Shown in pieces: positions 1 through 7,187 of a stretch of DNA of 64,000 nt. The first letter of the stretch is position 1; every line of letters starts with the position of its first letter. Made by a program: the position numbers and the translations under genes. The notes under the pieces were generated by a model. The model was not told the origin of the DNA. It searched no databases and was given only the letters and a program-made list of their open reading frames with translations. This DNA comes from Kineococcus gynurae (GTDB taxonomy: Bacteria; Actinomycetota; Actinomycetes; Actinomycetales; Kineococcaceae). The stretch lies in assembly GCF_050871315.1 (NCBI RefSeq), contig NZ_JBJLRE010000001.1, one strand, 5' to 3'.

Positions 1-1
1 C

Positions 2-901
2 TTCGGCCTCGACACCCACGTGGAGCACGGTCGTCGCTACCGTCGGGCGGAGGAGTTCGTCGACGTCGTCACCGGTCTCTGGGACGGGTGGGAACCCGGA
101 GCGATGCTGCGGGACAAGGAGAAGGGCGTCTACTTCGACCTGGACCGGATGAACTTCCTCCGCCACCAGGGGGAGTTCTTCCGGGTCCGGGGGCCGTTGA
201 CGACGGGGCGCAGCCCCCAGGGTCGTCCGGTCATCTTCCAGGCCGGGGCCTCCGAACCCGGCCGGGCCCTGGCCGCCCGGACCGCTGACGTGGTGTTCAC
301 GCTCCAGTCCGAGATCACGGCGGCGCGGGAGTTCCGGGACGACATCCGGGCCCGCGCGGAGGCGTTCGGTCGCGACCCCGACCACGTCAAGATCCTGGTC
401 GGCATGACCCCGATCGTCGACCGCACCGACGAGGCGGCGCGGGCCCTCGCGGAGCGGATGCGGGACCTGATCCCCGAGGACCTCGCGGTCAGCAACCTGA
501 TCCCCCTCGCCGGTGGGTACGACCTGCGCCGGCACGACCTCGACGGCCCGATGCCGGACCTGCCCGAGAGCAATGCCGGGAAGTCGCACCGGGCGGCGAT
601 CCTCGACGTCGCCCGCCGCGGCGGGCTGTCGATCCTGCAGACCGCCCGGTACTTCGCCGAGGGCAGCTACCTCAAGGTCGTGGGATCGCCCACGACGGCG
701 GCGGACACCATGGAGCGATGGTTCGACGCGGGGGCGTGCGACGGGTTCCTGGCCGTTCCCACGCACTTCCCGGCCGGCGTCGAGGCGTTCACCGGGACCG
801 TCGTGCCCGAACTGCAACGGCGGGGGCTCTTCCGCACCGAGTACACGGGGACGACGCTGCGCGAGCACCTCGGGGTCCGGACGTTCCCGGGGGAGGACTG
901 A
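2..901 (+). CDS. FMN-dependent monooxygenase, NtaA/SnaA/DszA type (5' truncated by window)
   Basis: This is the C-terminal 299 residues of a two-component flavin monooxygenase of the nitrilotriacetate monooxygenase / pristinamycin synthase A branch of the bacterial luciferase superfamily. The reading frame is open to the window edge, so the start lies upstream. Visible family segments are HGRRYRRAEEFVDVV, the QAGASEPGR stretch that follows a beta strand of the TIM barrel, and a C-terminal FLAVPTHFP...FTGTVVPELQRRGLFR. Such enzymes use FMNH2 from a separate reductase to oxidise organic substrates. Its stop overlaps the next start by one base (TGATG), so it heads or extends the urate operon. 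The substrate cannot be read from sequence; a role in purine or other N-compound breakdown is inferred only from position. Confidence 0.85.
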   Translation, partial: FGLDTHVEHGRRYRRAEEFVDVVTGLWDGWEPGAMLRDKEKGVYFDLDRMNFLRHQGEFFRVRGPLTTGRSPQGRPVIFQAGASEPGRALAARTADVVFTLQSEITAAREFRDDIRARAEAFGRDPDHVKILVGMTPIVDRTDEAARALAERMRDLIPEDLAVSNLIPLAGGYDLRRHDLDGPMPDLPESNAGKSHRAAILDVARRGGLSILQTARYFAEGSYLKVVGSPTTAADTMERWFDAGACDGFLAVPTHFPAGVEAFTGTVVPELQRRGLFRTEYTGTTLREHLGVRTFPGED

Positions 902-1383
902 TGCGGGTGGCCGAGCTCGACGCCCTGCCCGGGCCCACCTGCGAGGAGCGGCTGCGGAGCTGTTGCGACGCACCGGACTGGGCGCGCCGGGTGACCGCGC
1001 GACGCCCGTTCGGCGACCGGGCCGCGCTGCTGGAGGCGGCCGTGTCGGAACTCGCACGCACTTCCGAGGCGGACGTCGACCGGGCCCTGGCCGCCCACCC
1101 CCGGATCGGCGAGCGGAGCGAGAGCACCGCCTCGCGCAGCGAGCAGGCGGGAGCGCTGGCCGCAGGGGTCGCCGTCCGGGAGCGCCTGGCGGCGGGGAAC
1201 CTCCGCTACGAGGAGCGGTTCGGTCACGTCTACCTCGTGTGCGCCTCCGGGCGCAGCGGCGAGGAACTCCTCGACATCCTCGAGGCGCGTCTCGGCAACG
1301 ACCCGGTCACCGAGCGCGCGATCCTGCGTCGGGAGCTGGCCGCGATCACCCGGCTCCGGTTGGAACGGCTGGTGGACGCGTGA
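901..1383 (+). CDS. uraD: 2-oxo-4-hydroxy-4-carboxy-5-ureidoimidazoline (OHCU) decarboxylase
   Basis: 160 aa, the usual length for the family. It catalyses the last step from urate to S-allantoin by stereospecific decarboxylation of OHCU, in the cytoplasm. The catalytic His lies in AHPRIGE (about residue 64) and is followed by the conserved S-x-x-EQ segment (SRSEQAG) and by RFGHVYLVCASGRSGEELL near the C-terminus, all typical of this all-alpha family. The ATG at 901 overlaps the upstream stop. The next gene starts with a GTG that overlaps this stop, so the three genes are translationally coupled with hydroxyisourate hydrolase and urate oxidase, giving a complete urate-to-allantoin module. Confidence 0.93.
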   Translation: MRVAELDALPGPTCEERLRSCCDAPDWARRVTARRPFGDRAALLEAAVSELARTSEADVDRALAAHPRIGERSESTASRSEQAGALAAGVAVRERLAAGNLRYEERFGHVYLVCASGRSGEELLDILEARLGNDPVTERAILRRELAAITRLRLERLVDA

Positions 1384-1700
1384 GCAGCCTCTCGACCCAC
1401 GTGCTCGACGCCGCCACGGGCATCCCCGCGGTCGGGGTGGTGGTCGACCTCTCGACCCTGGGCGGTGAACCCCGGGGCGGCGGGGTGACCGACGCCGACG
1501 GTCGGCTCCGGCTGGCCGAGGACCTGCCCCCCGGTGACTACCGGATCCGGTTCGCGACCCGCCTCTGGTTCGAGCAGCAGGGGCGGGAGACGTTCTTCCC
1601 CGAGGTGCTGGTCGGGGTCGCGGTCGCACCCGACCGCCCGCACCTGCACGTTCCGCTGCTGCTGTCCCCGTTCGCCTACTCCACCTACCGAGGGAGCTGA
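1380..1700 (+). CDS. uraH: 5-hydroxyisourate hydrolase (transthyretin-like)
   Basis: 106 aa from a GTG start that overlaps the uraD stop by four bases (GTGA). It hydrolyses 5-hydroxyisourate, the product of urate oxidase, to OHCU. The N-terminal LSTHVLDAATGIPA contains the active-site His of the transthyretin-related family, an internal DGRL turn is present, and the protein ends in the diagnostic YRGS tetrapeptide. There is no signal peptide, so it is cytoplasmic. It sits between uraD and urate oxidase, six bases ahead of the latter. Confidence 0.95.
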   Translation: MSSLSTHVLDAATGIPAVGVVVDLSTLGGEPRGGGVTDADGRLRLAEDLPPGDYRIRFATRLWFEQQGRETFFPEVLVGVAVAPDRPHLHVPLLLSPFAYSTYRGS

Positions 1701-1706
1701 CACCGG

Positions 1707-2624
1707 ATGGCCATCGTCCTGGCGGGTCACCAGTACGGCAAGGCGGAGAACCGTGTCGTGCGCTTCCAGCGCGACACCCCGCGCCACGAGATCGTCGACC
1801 TGAACGTCACCTCGACGCTGCGCGGCGACTTCGCCGACGCCTACCTCACGGGGGACCAGACCAAGGTCCTGCCCACCGACACGCAGAAGAACGTGATCTA
1901 CGCCTTCGCCAAGGAGAAGGGCATCACGAGCGTGGAACGGTACGCGCTCGACCTGGCCCGGCACTTCGTCGACCGCACCGGCCCCGTGACGGCGGCCCGG
2001 ATCGACGTCGACGTCTACCCCTGGACGCGGGCGCGGGTCGCGGGGGAGGAGCACGACCACACCTGGACCCGCTCGGGCTCGGAGGTGCGGACCGTGGCGG
2101 TCACCGTGTCCGGCAAGCGGGGCGCGCAGGAGGCGCACGTGGTGGCCGGGCTCAAGGAGTTCACGGTGCTGAAGTCCACCGGGTCCTCCTTCAGGGACTT
2201 CCTGGTGGACGAGTACACGACGCTCACCCCCACCGACGACCGCGTGATGGCCACGTCGCTGGTCGCGAGCTGGCGCTACGACCCCGCGGTGATCGACGCC
2301 GGGGATTTCGGCGCCGGGTTCGACCCCGACGCGGCCTACGAGGCCGTCAAGGGCGCCTTCGTGACCCAGTTCGCGACCCTGCCCTCCCTCGCCCTGCAGC
2401 AGACGCTCTGGCACATGGGCCGGGCGGCGATCGAGACGGTGCCCGAGGTCGCCGAGGTGCGCCTCGCGGCCCCGAACAAGCACCACTTCCTCTACGACCT
2501 GCAGCGTTTCGGGACCGAGAACGCCGGCGAGGTGTTCCATGCGGACGACCGGCCCTACGGGTTGATCCAGGCCGTGGTGGCCCGCGACGACGTGCCGCCG
2601 GCTCCGGCGGCCTGGGAGAGGTGA
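1707..2624 (+). CDS. uaZ: Urate oxidase (uricase), cofactor-independent
   Basis: 305 aa, full length for the tunnelling-fold uricase family. It oxidises urate with O2 to 5-hydroxyisourate and H2O2. The first T-fold half carries the Lys of GKAENRV and the Thr of TDTQKN, which form the catalytic dyad; the second half has the VLKSTGSSF and ATSLVASW segments, and NKHHFLYDL near residue 258 supplies the conserved Asn/His region. Start ATG 1707 lies six bases after the hydroxyisourate hydrolase stop. With the two preceding genes it makes the full three-step urate-to-allantoin pathway. Confidence 0.96.
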   Translation: MAIVLAGHQYGKAENRVVRFQRDTPRHEIVDLNVTSTLRGDFADAYLTGDQTKVLPTDTQKNVIYAFAKEKGITSVERYALDLARHFVDRTGPVTAARIDVDVYPWTRARVAGEEHDHTWTRSGSEVRTVAVTVSGKRGAQEAHVVAGLKEFTVLKSTGSSFRDFLVDEYTTLTPTDDRVMATSLVASWRYDPAVIDAGDFGAGFDPDAAYEAVKGAFVTQFATLPSLALQQTLWHMGRAAIETVPEVAEVRLAAPNKHHFLYDLQRFGTENAGEVFHADDRPYGLIQAVVARDDVPPAPAAWER

Positions 2625-2628
2625 ACCG

Positions 2629-3153
2629 ATGAACCCGACCGGGCTGCGGACCACGGGGGAGGCGGCGACGGCCGCGGCCCCGACCGGAACCGACCAGGTG
2701 TTCCTGGATCTCGCCGTGCGGCTGGCGGTCGAGAACGTCAGCGGGGGCGGGGGGCCGTTCGGGGCCGTCGTCGTGCGCCACGGGGCGGTGGTCGCCACCG
2801 GCGTGAACCGGGTGACCGCGCACAACGACCCGACCGCCCACGCCGAGGTCCAGGCCATCCGGGCCGCCTGCACGGTGCTCGGCACGTTCACCCTGGCCGG
2901 GACCACGCTGTACTCCAGCTGCGAACCCTGCCCGATGTGCCTGGCGTCGTCGTTGTGGGCCCGGGTGGAACGGGTGGTGTTCGCCGCCGACCGGCACGAC
3001 GCGGCCCGGGGTGGTTTCGACGACCGGGCCTTCTACGACCTGTTCGACACGCCCCGGGACGAGTGGCGCGTCCCGGTCCAGCAACGCCGCGACGAGAACT
3101 CCCCGGCCCCCTTCCGCGCCTGGCTCGCCCACGGGGGGCGCGTCGACTACTGA
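2629..3153 (+). CDS. guaD: Guanine deaminase-like nucleobase deaminase (CDA fold)
   Basis: 174 aa zinc deaminase of the cytidine-deaminase fold. The zinc/proton-shuttle motif HAEVQAIRAA (about residue 71) and the second zinc motif SCEPCPMCLAS (about residue 99) are intact. Length, the C-terminal extension and the location right behind urate oxidase resemble Bacillus GuaD, which makes xanthine from guanine and so feeds urate formation. A tRNA-adenosine deaminase (TadA) is the alternative, but the context favours a free purine. The gene follows the urate oxidase stop by four bases, and its 3' end overlaps the convergent GGDEF gene by seven bases. Confidence 0.8.
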   Translation: MNPTGLRTTGEAATAAAPTGTDQVFLDLAVRLAVENVSGGGGPFGAVVVRHGAVVATGVNRVTAHNDPTAHAEVQAIRAACTVLGTFTLAGTTLYSSCEPCPMCLASSLWARVERVVFAADRHDAARGGFDDRAFYDLFDTPRDEWRVPVQQRRDENSPAPFRAWLAHGGRVDY

Positions 3154-5156
3154 CCGCCCAGCAGCGACAGTTCGGCCCCGGACACCACCGTCCGGTCCCG
3201 GCCGGAGCGCTTGCCGGCGTAGAGGGCGGCGTCGGCCCGCGCCAGCACCTCGACCGCGGTGGACCCGACGCTCCACTGCGCCACCCCGATCGTGGCCGTC
3301 TGGGCGGCCGGGACGTTGGCCCGGATCCGGTCGGCGATGGCGACGGCGTCGGCGGCCGAGCAGCCGGGCAGCGCGACGGCGAACTCCTCCCCGCCCCAGC
3401 GGGCGAGGACGTCCACCTCGCGCAGGCAGTCGCGCGCCGCCGCTGCGAAGGCGCGCAGCAGCTCGTCGCCGGCCAGGTGCCCGGCGGTGTCGTTGTAGTT
3501 CTTGAAGTGGTCGAGGTCGACGATCATGAACGTCAGCGGGCACCCGGTCCGGGCGGCCCGGGCGATCTCCTGGTCCGTCGCGCGGTCCCAGGTGCGGCGG
3601 TTGGGCAGTCCGGTGAGGGGGTCGTGGTCGGCGGCCTGGGCGAGCCGGTCCAGCAGCACCGCGCGCTCCAGCGTGTGCGCGGCCTCCCCGGCCAGCGCGG
3701 CCAGCATGGACCGGGTCGTGCCGGGAAGGGTCTCGACCGTCTCCCGCCAGGCCAGCACCAGGACACCGATCGTGCGGCCGTCGGCCATCACCACCGGTTG
3801 CCAGGCGCCCGACCGGATCCGGCAGCGCCGGGCGAGCTCGGTGTCCGCCCGCGGGTCGGACAGCACGTCCGCGACGAAGAGCAGCTCCTCGCCGAGGAAG
3901 GCCGTCCCGGCCAGGCTGCCCCGGCTGCCCGGTGCGCCCACCGTCGCCCCCGCACCCGGCAGGGGGAACGAGGGGACCGGGTCGTCGCCCAGGCCCACGG
4001 TGGCCGTCGGGCGCAGGACCCCGTCGTCGGCGGGCTGCAGCAGCAGGACGACGTCGGCGCCGGTCAGTTCCCGGGCTACCTCGCAGACCGCGAGGCGGGG
4101 GTCCGCGGCCGCGGTCACCGTGCGCGCGGCCCGGGCCAGCGTGGCCGCCTCCTCGGCGTGCCGACCGAGCTGCTCGTGGGCCGCCCGGAGCAGGTCCTCG
4201 CGCTCGCGCAGCGGCGTGATGTCGTGGAACGCGACCACCGCACCGGTGACGTCGCCGGTCTCACCCACCAGCGGGCGACCCGAGCACATGAGCGCCCGGT
4301 CCGGGCGCCCGGGGGCGCAGGTGACGAGCTCGATGCCGTCGACGGGGCCCTCCCGCAGCGCGCGGCGCAGCGGCAGCTCCTCGGGAGCCATCGGGGTGAC
4401 CCCGTCGCGGTGGCGGACGGAGAACTCCATGACCTGCCCGGACAGGGTCAGGTCGGGGTCGATCGGCCCCAGCCACTCGGTGGCCGTCGCGTTGCTGGAG
4501 ACGATGTGCCCCGCGGTGTCGGAGACGACGATGCCGACCCCGACGCTGGAGAGGACGGCCTCGGTGAGCCGGTTGCGCTCGTCGATCTCGGCCATCAGCA
4601 GCTCGGTCAGCGTGCGCTGCTCGTCGGCCTCGGCCGCGTGGCGGGCCGAGACCTGGGCCTCGCGACGGCGCTCGAACAGCGACAGCACGACGCGGGACAG
4701 GTCGTCGAGCGCCGCTAGCTGGGTGGGGGTGAGCGTCCGCGGGCGGGTGTCGGCGACGCACAGCGTGCCGAGGGCGTGGCCGTCGAGCGTGATGAGCGGG
4801 GCCGAGGCGTAGGCCCGCAGCGCGCCGAGCCGGCCGTCCACGAAGGCGTTGTCGGCGAAGCGGGCGTCCTGGCTGGCGTCGGAGGTGTGGACCAGCGCGC
4901 CGTCGAGGAAGTGCACCCCGCAGGGGGTCTCCTCCCGCGGGAAGGCGCCGGGATCCATCCCCACCGTGGCGAGCTGCACCAGCGTGGTCTCGTCGATGAT
5001 GTTGACCATGGCCAGCGGCAGGCCGGTGACGAGGGAGGCCAGCCGGGTGAGGGCGGCGACCTCCTCCGCGATGTCGGCGCCGGACTCGGACGTGGTCTCC
5101 AGCAGGCGGTAGGCGGCCAGGGCCTCCAGCCGCGACTCCTCGGGTCGAAAACTCAC
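3147..5156 (-). CDS. GAF-PAS-GAF-GGDEF diguanylate cyclase
   Basis: 669 aa soluble sensor. Order: GAF domain about 25-165 (GVHFLDGALV...APLITLDGHALGTLCV), a short linker helix, PAS about 195-315, a second GAF about 345-480, and a GGDEF domain about 500-660. The active-site loop is RWGGEEF, the GGEEF variant of catalytically competent cyclases, so synthesis of cyclic di-GMP from GTP is likely. DHDPLTGLPNR marks the start of the domain. No membrane segment or signal peptide is seen, so it senses cytoplasmic signals. Its start overlaps the stop of the upstream GGDEF-EAL gene by four bases, so the pair is co-translated. Ligands of the GAF and PAS domains are unknown. Confidence 0.92.
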   Translation of the reverse strand: MSFRPEESRLEALAAYRLLETTSESGADIAEEVAALTRLASLVTGLPLAMVNIIDETTLVQLATVGMDPGAFPREETPCGVHFLDGALVHTSDASQDARFADNAFVDGRLGALRAYASAPLITLDGHALGTLCVADTRPRTLTPTQLAALDDLSRVVLSLFERRREAQVSARHAAEADEQRTLTELLMAEIDERNRLTEAVLSSVGVGIVVSDTAGHIVSSNATATEWLGPIDPDLTLSGQVMEFSVRHRDGVTPMAPEELPLRRALREGPVDGIELVTCAPGRPDRALMCSGRPLVGETGDVTGAVVAFHDITPLREREDLLRAAHEQLGRHAEEAATLARAARTVTAAADPRLAVCEVARELTGADVVLLLQPADDGVLRPTATVGLGDDPVPSFPLPGAGATVGAPGSRGSLAGTAFLGEELLFVADVLSDPRADTELARRCRIRSGAWQPVVMADGRTIGVLVLAWRETVETLPGTTRSMLAALAGEAAHTLERAVLLDRLAQAADHDPLTGLPNRRTWDRATDQEIARAARTGCPLTFMIVDLDHFKNYNDTAGHLAGDELLRAFAAAARDCLREVDVLARWGGEEFAVALPGCSAADAVAIADRIRANVPAAQTATIGVAQWSVGSTAVEVLARADAALYAGKRSGRDRTVVSGAELSLLGGQ

Positions 5157-7036
5157 GCAGGAGGTGTCGGCAGCTCCGCGTCACCGCTTGACCCGGACGG
5201 GCGGGCCTCGTCGAGCAACCGGGTGAGGGGCGCCGGCGCCCCGCACCACCACCCCTGCAGGTAGTGGCAGCCGGCGTCGCGGACGGCCGACGCCTGGGCC
5301 GCGGTCTCGACCCCTTCGGCCACGACCTGCAGGCCGAGGTGCTCGGCCACGGTGACCACCGCGTCGACCAGCGCGCGGCGACGGGGGTCGCCCTCGATGC
5401 CGGCGACGAACGACTTGTCGATCTTGGCCAACCGCACGGGAAGGTCGACCAACCGGGACAGCGACGAGTAGCCCGTCCCGAAGTCGTCGATCGACAGCGG
5501 GTGCCCACGGTCGACGTACTCGTGCAACCGGGTCACCACCTCGGGATCGGCGAAGCTGCCCTCGAGCAGTTCCAGCCCGAGCTGGTCGGAACGAAGACCG
5601 TTCTCCCGCAACGTCTCCGCCACGACCTCGGGGAGGGCCGGGTCGAGGATCTCCCGCGAGCTGACGTTGACGTAGACGACGGCGGGTGCGGAGTCCGGCC
5701 GCTGTTCCCGCCAGCGGGCGAGGTCGGTGCCGACCCGCCGCACCACCCACTGCCCGATCCCCACGAGCAGCCCCGAGCGGGCCGCGAGGTCGACGAATTC
5801 CGTCGCCACCAGCAGACCGAGGTGCGGGTGCGGCCAGCGCAGCAGGGCCTCCACGGCGTAGCGCCGACCGCCGCGGTGCACCAGGGGCTGGTAGTGGACC
5901 TCGAGCTGCTCCTCGGCGGTGGCGCGGACCAGCTCCCGTTCCAGCTGACGGGCCGACCGCACCACGGGGTGCGACCCGGTGCGCTCGGGGGGCTCGCCCG
6001 GGTGGTCCCGGGCGCCCGGTTCCGCGTGCTTGAGCCGGTACATCGCCCGGTCGGCGTCGGCCAGCAGGTCGTCGGGGTCGCTGCCGGCCCCGCCGAAGGT
6101 CACGCCGATGGTGGCCGACACGACGAGGTCCACCTCGGCGATGCGGACCGGTCGGGCCAGGGCGTGGCGCAACCGTTCGGTGACCGTGTCGACGTGGGCC
6201 CGCCGGGCGTCGGGGTCGTCGCCGGCCAGGTCGGCGCTGACGAGGACGAACTCGTCGCCGGACAGCCGGGCCAGCGTGTCGCCACGGCGCAGGGTGGCGC
6301 TCATCCGGGAGGCGAGCAGGGTCAGCACGAGGTCCCCGGCGGCGTGCCCGAAGGTGTCGTTGACCGACTTGAAGCGGTCGAGGTCGATGAAGAAGACCGC
6401 GACCAGCCCCGCGTCGCGGCGGGCCGCGTTCAGGGCCTGCTCGAGCCGGTCGAAGAGCAGCACCCGGTTCGGCAGGCCGGTGAGCGCGTCGTGGGTCCCG
6501 GCGTGGGCGAGCTCGCGCTGGACCCGTCGGGCCTCGTCCCGGTCGTCGGCGACGGTCAGGTAGGCGACGGCGAGATGGGCCAGGACCTGGGCCCCCGCCA
6601 GCTCGGCCGGCCGCCAGGTGCCGGGATCCCTGCGGTACAGGTCGAGCGTGCCCCACGTCCGTCCCCCGCCGGTGAGGGGGAGGGCGAGGACGGACCCGTA
6701 CCCGGCCGCGAGAACCCCGGCGACGAACTCCGGCCACGCGGTCTGGACGGGGTCGCTCAGGTCGTCGACGACCACGGGCTCGTCGAACGTGAGCGCGTCG
6801 TGGCAGGGCCCCTCGCCGGCCGTCTCCTGGATGCGCTCCAGGGCGTCGAACCCGTCGGGACTGGCGTAGGCCAGGCGGAGACCGGAGCTCTCGGCCACCA
6901 TGATCCCGGCGCCGTCGACGGCGAGGTGCTCGGTGGCGATGTCGACCAAACCGGTCAGCAGCGTGGAGGCCCTGGTCTCGACCTGGGCCGCGTCGGCCAG
7001 GGCGGACAGGGCCTGCAGGAACGGGTCGTGGGTCAT
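5153..7036 (-). CDS. GAF-GGDEF-EAL cyclic di-GMP turnover protein
   Basis: 627 aa. A GAF domain (about 15-165) is followed by GGDEF (about 185-340) with the loop LSGDEFV, where the first Gly is replaced by Ser (SGDEF), and by an EAL phosphodiesterase domain (about 365-620). The EAL domain carries the expected residues: YQPLV, EALLRW (EAL), NVSS, IDDFGTGYSS, KIDKSFV and EGVET. Hydrolysis of cyclic di-GMP is therefore likely; SGDEF cyclases can be active, so synthesis cannot be excluded. The protein is soluble. It is the first gene of the two-gene unit with the downstream diguanylate cyclase, an arrangement giving opposing activities under one promoter. Confidence 0.92.
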   Translation of the reverse strand: MTHDPFLQALSALADAAQVETRASTLLTGLVDIATEHLAVDGAGIMVAESSGLRLAYASPDGFDALERIQETAGEGPCHDALTFDEPVVVDDLSDPVQTAWPEFVAGVLAAGYGSVLALPLTGGGRTWGTLDLYRRDPGTWRPAELAGAQVLAHLAVAYLTVADDRDEARRVQRELAHAGTHDALTGLPNRVLLFDRLEQALNAARRDAGLVAVFFIDLDRFKSVNDTFGHAAGDLVLTLLASRMSATLRRGDTLARLSGDEFVLVSADLAGDDPDARRAHVDTVTERLRHALARPVRIAEVDLVVSATIGVTFGGAGSDPDDLLADADRAMYRLKHAEPGARDHPGEPPERTGSHPVVRSARQLERELVRATAEEQLEVHYQPLVHRGGRRYAVEALLRWPHPHLGLLVATEFVDLAARSGLLVGIGQWVVRRVGTDLARWREQRPDSAPAVVYVNVSSREILDPALPEVVAETLRENGLRSDQLGLELLEGSFADPEVVTRLHEYVDRGHPLSIDDFGTGYSSLSRLVDLPVRLAKIDKSFVAGIEGDPRRRALVDAVVTVAEHLGLQVVAEGVETAAQASAVRDAGCHYLQGWWCGAPAPLTRLLDEARPSGSSGDAELPTPPA

Positions 7037-7042
7037 CGACCC

Positions 7043-7060
7043 CGTCCGGGTGACCGGACG
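7043..7060. terminator. Hairpin between signalling genes
   Basis: A 7-bp perfect stem (CGTCCGG/CCGGACG) with a GTGA loop lies between the end of the PP2C gene and the start of the GGDEF-EAL gene. It could end transcription of the PP2C gene or act as a leader structure. There is no U-run, so the assignment is weak. The 151-base gap holds nothing else I can recognise. Confidence 0.3.
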
Positions 7061-7187
7061 GTACGGGGCTTCATGAGGGGCACTCCGACCTCCGCGGGGA
7101 ACGGTGCGTCGGAACCGGACGCGCGGAGCCTGAGGTTAGACGCTCAGACGGTAGCGCGGGGGCCCTCCGGTCGCAGCGCGGCGCCGA

